A DNA stretch of 64,000 bases, from NCBI RefSeq assembly GCF_030161375.1, contig NZ_BSSQ01000014.1:62001-126000 (forward strand), read 5' to 3'. The notes under the pieces are model-generated. The model ran no database searches and was not told the origin of the DNA. It was given only the letters and a program-made list of their open reading frames with translations. Made by a program: the position numbers and the translations under genes. Shown one piece after another: positions 60,908 to 64,000 of this stretch. Origin of the DNA: Paenibacillus glycanilyticus (GTDB lineage Bacteria > Bacillota > Bacilli > Paenibacillales > Paenibacillaceae). Position 1 is the first letter of the stretch. Each line of letters begins with the position of its first letter.

Positions 60908-61459
60908 CTACTTGAATATGTACATGCAGATAAATATGGCAGCCAAAAATCCGACCAAATCCGAGAATAACCCGACTTTCAGCGCGTATCTGGTCTTACG
61001 GATGCCGATTGCGCCGAAATAAACGGTCAGCACATACAGCGTGGTATCCGTGCTGCCTTGAATCGTGGAAGCAATTCTTCCGATCAGGGAATCGGGTCCA
61101 TGCGTGGCGATAAGATCAGCCGTGAAAGCGAGCGATCCCGCGCCGGTCAGCGGCCTCAGTATGCCAAGCGGCAGCACCTCGGTCGGAATGCTCAGCAGGT
61201 CAAATAATGGCCGAACGGCTCCCAGCATCAAATCCATTGCCCCTGAAGCCCGGAACATGCTGATCGCCACCATCATGCCAACCAACGCGGGAATTATATT
61301 GATAGCGGTGCCAAAGCCGTCTTTGGCGCCTTCAATAAACGTTTCATAAACGGGTACTTTGCGAAATGCGGCGTACAAAGGAATAAATACGATAATTGCG
61401 GGAATAAGCCAAGCGGATACGCGAGTGAAAAGCTCAAACAACCTCCCCACCTCCTCCAT
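60908..61459 (-). CDS. spmB: Spore maturation protein B
   Basis: SpmB acts with SpmA in dehydrating the spore core. The 183-residue membrane protein has about five spans and the nucleoside-permease-like (Gate domain) segment PALVGMMVAISMFRASGAMD near residue 57. GILRPLTGAGSLAFTAD and IQGSTDTTLYVLTVYFGAIG are conserved. ATG at 61459 sits within the end of spmA; a GTG at 61450 has better ribosome spacing. Confidence 0.9.
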   Translation of the reverse strand: MEEVGRLFELFTRVSAWLIPAIIVFIPLYAAFRKVPVYETFIEGAKDGFGTAINIIPALVGMMVAISMFRASGAMDLMLGAVRPLFDLLSIPTEVLPLGILRPLTGAGSLAFTADLIATHGPDSLIGRIASTIQGSTDTTLYVLTVYFGAIGIRKTRYALKVGLFSDLVGFLAAIFICMYIFK

Positions 61460-62126
61460 TCCTTAGAGCGGAAGATGCCGATATTGGAGGATCCGTGGCC
61501 TTGCTGATTGGAATTGCTTTATTTGGAGTGCGTGTTTTGCTTGGAGGCGGCGCCGACTTCCTGCGGTACCATCGGTCTGCGAGAATAGCAGCGCCCGTCG
61601 CGACAAACGTAGCGGCAAGCGTTGTACCGACGATCTCCGCAGGATTAGCCGAGCCGTAATTCATTCGAATGGCGATCAACGTTGTTGGAACAAGGGTAAT
61701 GCTTGAAGTATTCAGCGCGAGCAGCGTACACATTGCCGGCGTTGCCGTTGTTTGGTCGGGATTAAGCTTCTGCAGCTCTTGCATCGCCTTGATCCCCATT
61801 GGCGTAGCCGCATTGCCAAGCCCAAACAGGTTAGCGCTTAAATTGCTCATGATATACCCCATTGCCGGATGATTGGGCGGTACGTCAGGAAATAGGCGCC
61901 GTACGATTGGACTAAGCAACTTGGCCAATTTCTTCAAAATCCCGGCATCCTCGGCGATACGCATCATTCCCAGCCAAAACACCATAATGCTGATCAATCC
62001 GAAGCTTATGGTGACACCGGATTTGGCCCCGTCAAACGCTGCTTGCGTGACGGCGTCAATCCGGCCGTTTATAGCCCCGACTACTACACTAACGACAATA
62101 AAAAACAACCATATCCAGTTCACCAT
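61434..62126 (-). CDS. spmA: Spore maturation protein A
   Basis: The partner of SpmB. ATG at 62126 after GGGGGAGG gives 230 residues. Membrane segments are visible at 1-20, about 40-60 and several later; LSANLFGLGNAATPMGIKAM near residue 105 and LALNTSSITLVPTTLIAIR near 140 are family marks. A Pro/Ser/Thr-rich C-terminal tail of about 35 residues is longer than I expect. It overlaps spmB. Confidence 0.9.
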   Translation of the reverse strand: MVNWIWLFFIVVSVVVGAINGRIDAVTQAAFDGAKSGVTISFGLISIMVFWLGMMRIAEDAGILKKLAKLLSPIVRRLFPDVPPNHPAMGYIMSNLSANLFGLGNAATPMGIKAMQELQKLNPDQTTATPAMCTLLALNTSSITLVPTTLIAIRMNYGSANPAEIVGTTLAATFVATGAAILADRWYRRKSAPPPSKTRTPNKAIPISKATDPPISASSALRNGGGGEVV

Positions 62127-62195
62127 AATTGGCTTACCTCCCCCGATTAGCCAAATGTTTGCGCTGCGCCAACTAGCGGAGCAGCATACGTTCAT

Positions 62196-63374
62196 CTAAA
62201 ACAAAGAATCTAAAACAGAAGTTACCGAATGCAGGAAACTTTCGCGGTTACGGGCTGCCCGCTTGAAATCAAGCCATGCGGCATCCGACATCGGCTGGCG
62301 TTCCGGCAAGCTAATTCTGGCGCCTCCGATATCGTATACCGGTATGGAGCCAATCTTTTGATCGTTCAAATACCATTCCAGCGCACCGCGTTCCCCAAGC
62401 TTGTAATTCATTGTAGCCATATCCAGAACTACGAGACGGGATTGCAAGCTGCCCCGTTCTTCTTCCGTCAGCGGATAATAAAACGCATGGCCTACCGCGT
62501 AAGGATAACCGGCTAGCGTTTGTCCTTTGCTCGCTACTTCCACTAGCGGATAGTTTCTAAAACCCCAGTCCAGCATGTTGCGGTGATCGATCCAATCGTC
62601 GCGGTCGTTTAATGTTACAGCGGCGATCTGTTGACCGTCTCTAGTCGCAGAGCTGACCAGACAACGGAGCGCTTTTTTGGTATAGCCGGTTTTAACCCCG
62701 TCGGCGCCTTCGTACATGGCTAACATTTTATTTTTATTGGTCCAGCTGTACTGCCATTGTTCATGCGGATTTGGAACGCTCTTCACCTTCGTGCTGACGA
62801 TCTCGGCGAATACCGGATTCCGAAGGGCATAGGCCGTTAGTTTGGCAAGATCGTTCGCTGACGAATAATGCCCTTCGGCATCAAGGCCATGCGGATTTTT
62901 GAATTGACTGTGGGTAAGACCCAGCATTTCCGCCTTTTCGTTCATGAGATGAACAAACCCTTCCTCCGATCCGCCAACATGCTCTGCGATTGCCGTTGCC
63001 GCATCATTGCCCGATCGAAGCATAAGCCCGTACAGCATATTGAGCAATGTCATTTCCTCATTAAGCTGTAAATAGATCGAAGAACCTTCCTTGCCGACGG
63101 CACGGTTGCTCGTTTTCACTTTGTCCGACAGTTTGCCGTGCTCTATAGCTACAATGGCCGTCATTATTTTCGTCAGGCTAGCAATCCGCATGGATTGGTC
63201 GCCATTTTCGCTGTACAGCAATCTCCCCGACTTGACGTCAATCAGCGCCGAAGCATTTGCGCTTGTATGATACGGCTTAGGCGCCGCATGCGCGGGAGCG
63301 ACAAAGCTTGTCCCCCAAATCAAACTTGCTGTCCATATTCCGATTCCTATGCGGCGAAGCTGTCTACCTATCAC
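62196..63374 (-). CDS. dacB: D-alanyl-D-alanine carboxypeptidase, sporulation PBP5* type
   Basis: A penicillin-binding protein that trims pentapeptides and sets cortex cross-linking. The 392-residue protein starts at GTG 63374. Its signal peptide ends AHA (residue 30); the active-site SLTK has Ser66; SGN is near 120 and DGVKTGYT near 226. A C-terminal beta domain and amphipathic end (FLHSVTSVLDSLF) anchor it. dacB-spmA-spmB is the B. subtilis order. Confidence 0.93.
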   Translation of the reverse strand: MIGRQLRRIGIGIWTASLIWGTSFVAPAHAAPKPYHTSANASALIDVKSGRLLYSENGDQSMRIASLTKIMTAIVAIEHGKLSDKVKTSNRAVGKEGSSIYLQLNEEMTLLNMLYGLMLRSGNDAATAIAEHVGGSEEGFVHLMNEKAEMLGLTHSQFKNPHGLDAEGHYSSANDLAKLTAYALRNPVFAEIVSTKVKSVPNPHEQWQYSWTNKNKMLAMYEGADGVKTGYTKKALRCLVSSATRDGQQIAAVTLNDRDDWIDHRNMLDWGFRNYPLVEVASKGQTLAGYPYAVGHAFYYPLTEEERGSLQSRLVVLDMATMNYKLGERGALEWYLNDQKIGSIPVYDIGGARISLPERQPMSDAAWLDFKRAARNRESFLHSVTSVLDSLF

Positions 63375-63469
63375 GCTTTATAATGCTCCTTTCCTATCGT
63401 CAGCCCTCACCTTGTACAGTATATGCTTACGATGGGCAAATTAAGACATGCCTTCCCTCGAGAAATGAG

Positions 63470-63517
63470 AAAACCTCTAGCGAGGTCCCTCGGGAGTGAG
63501 CGACCGCGTTTAGAGGC
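63470..63517 (-). terminator. Probable terminator after the ytfJ/gerW gene
   Basis: CCTCTA and TAGAGG, with GGTC/GACC-type pairs inside, followed by TTTTCTC on the minus strand. Confidence 0.55.
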
Positions 63518-63563
63518 GAGTGTTATTGCTGAAATTAATTTACATTCGTAATTGGCCGCTTAT

Positions 63564-64000
63564 TTAAATAAGCGTATCGTTGCCAGCTATATAGTCGCTG
63601 CTGCTTGCGCCTGTACCCGACTTGAACATCGATTGGACCTTATCGAATACTTGCGGAGCCGAGTCGATAATCCGTTCCATCAGATGGGTTTGGTTATCGA
63701 GCGGTACGATCTTGACGCCATGCGTGCCGACTACGAGAAACGCGATTGGAGTAATCGATACGCCGCCGCCGCTGCCGCCGCCAAACGGTTCGGCAATGCT
63801 GGCATTGTGATGGTTGCTTCCGTCGGACGGCGAAGAATGCTGATGCGATGAAGCGTCAAACCGGATATCGCTACCGCCCGCCACGAAACCGAAGCCAACC
63901 TTTGAGATCGGCATAATGATGCTGCCGTCCGGCGTTTGGACTGGATCGCCTACAATGGTATTGACGTCAACCATCTCTTTAATATTTTCCATCGCTGTCT
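63564..64000 (-). CDS. ytfJ: GerW family sporulation protein (YtfJ), 5' end cut by window edge
   Basis: The frame is open to the right edge. Visible residues include MENIKEMVDVNTIVGDPV, PISKVGFGFVAGGSD, a Gly-rich FGGGSGGGVSITPIAFLVVG and VKIVPLDNQTHLMERI, matching the YtfJ/GerW family linked to germination. Known members have about 15 residues before this Met, and no ribosome site is seen in the last 8 bases, so the start probably lies outside. A His/Ser-rich insert (SSHQHSSPSDGSNHHN) is notable. Confidence 0.9.
   Translation of the reverse strand, partial: TAMENIKEMVDVNTIVGDPVQTPDGSIIMPISKVGFGFVAGGSDIRFDASSHQHSSPSDGSNHHNASIAEPFGGGSGGGVSITPIAFLVVGTHGVKIVPLDNQTHLMERIIDSAPQVFDKVQSMFKSGTGASSSDYIAGNDTLI

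Overview
The window looks like a chromosome segment of an endospore-forming Bacillota bacterium, most likely Paenibacillus. This rests on spoIVA, spoVIF, spmA, spmB, ypeB and a ytfJ/gerW gene, moderate GC, AGGAGG-type ribosome sites, many intrinsic terminators, and a gene order that follows the B. subtilis stretch from dacB through res, ser, gudB, ypeB, cmk, der, gpsA and spoIVA to the aromatic supraoperon. Nearly all genes are on the minus strand, so they are transcribed from high to low coordinates. No tRNA, rRNA, CRISPR array or insertion sequence was seen.

From right to left: 63564-64000 is a partial ytfJ/gerW gene. Next come dacB-spmA-spmB, rluB and the cytochrome c maturation and redox-signalling operon resABCDE (54325-60018). 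From 47525 to 54324 is a looser, accessory-looking stretch. It holds two 115-bp palindromic repeats, a T-box-controlled thrS with a one-base frameshift, DinB, a lipoprotein, an ArsB-like permease and a protein with three similar repeats. serA (plus strand) has a long structured leader. The block 38716-45371 carries a rhodanese, a CPBP protease, a polysaccharide deacetylase, mecA, gudB, prsW and a small Cys-rich protein. The block 24030-38642 carries ypeB, ypfA, ypfB, cmk, plsC, ypfD (S1), yphA, YIEGIA with its capping subunit, der, plsY, gpsA, spoVIF, yphE, two ferredoxins, yphF and spoIVA. A sugar ABC transporter operon (20058-23728) lies between spoIVA and hbs.

From 19890 down to 1479 runs a modified aromatic supraoperon: hbs, mtrB (TRAP), hepS, menG, ubiA-type, ubiX-type, mqnA, hepT, ndk, cheR, a 53-aa open frame, aroB, aroH, trpEDCFBA, hisC, tyrA. 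Compared with B. subtilis it lacks folE/mtrA, chorismate synthase and EPSP synthase, and it has gained menaquinone genes of the futalosine type. Chorismate made through AroB feeds AroH/TyrA (Tyr, Phe), TrpE (Trp) and MqnA (menaquinone); HepS/HepT supply the heptaprenyl tail.

The most striking element is the trp leader (9905-10205). It has a sigma-A promoter just after aroH, a GAG/TAG-rich 5' part with three 14-nt direct repeats, then eleven NAG triplets (ten GAG/UAG plus one CAG) spaced exactly 2 nt apart, and an intrinsic terminator before trpE. Its regulator, TRAP, is encoded 9 kb away in the same window. Other notable items are an ~80-nt transcription unit with a consensus promoter and terminator (1284-1399), the serA leader, the thrS frameshift, and the 115-bp palindromic repeat pair. 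At the far left is an ECF sigma factor translationally coupled to a zinc-finger anti-sigma factor cut by the window edge.
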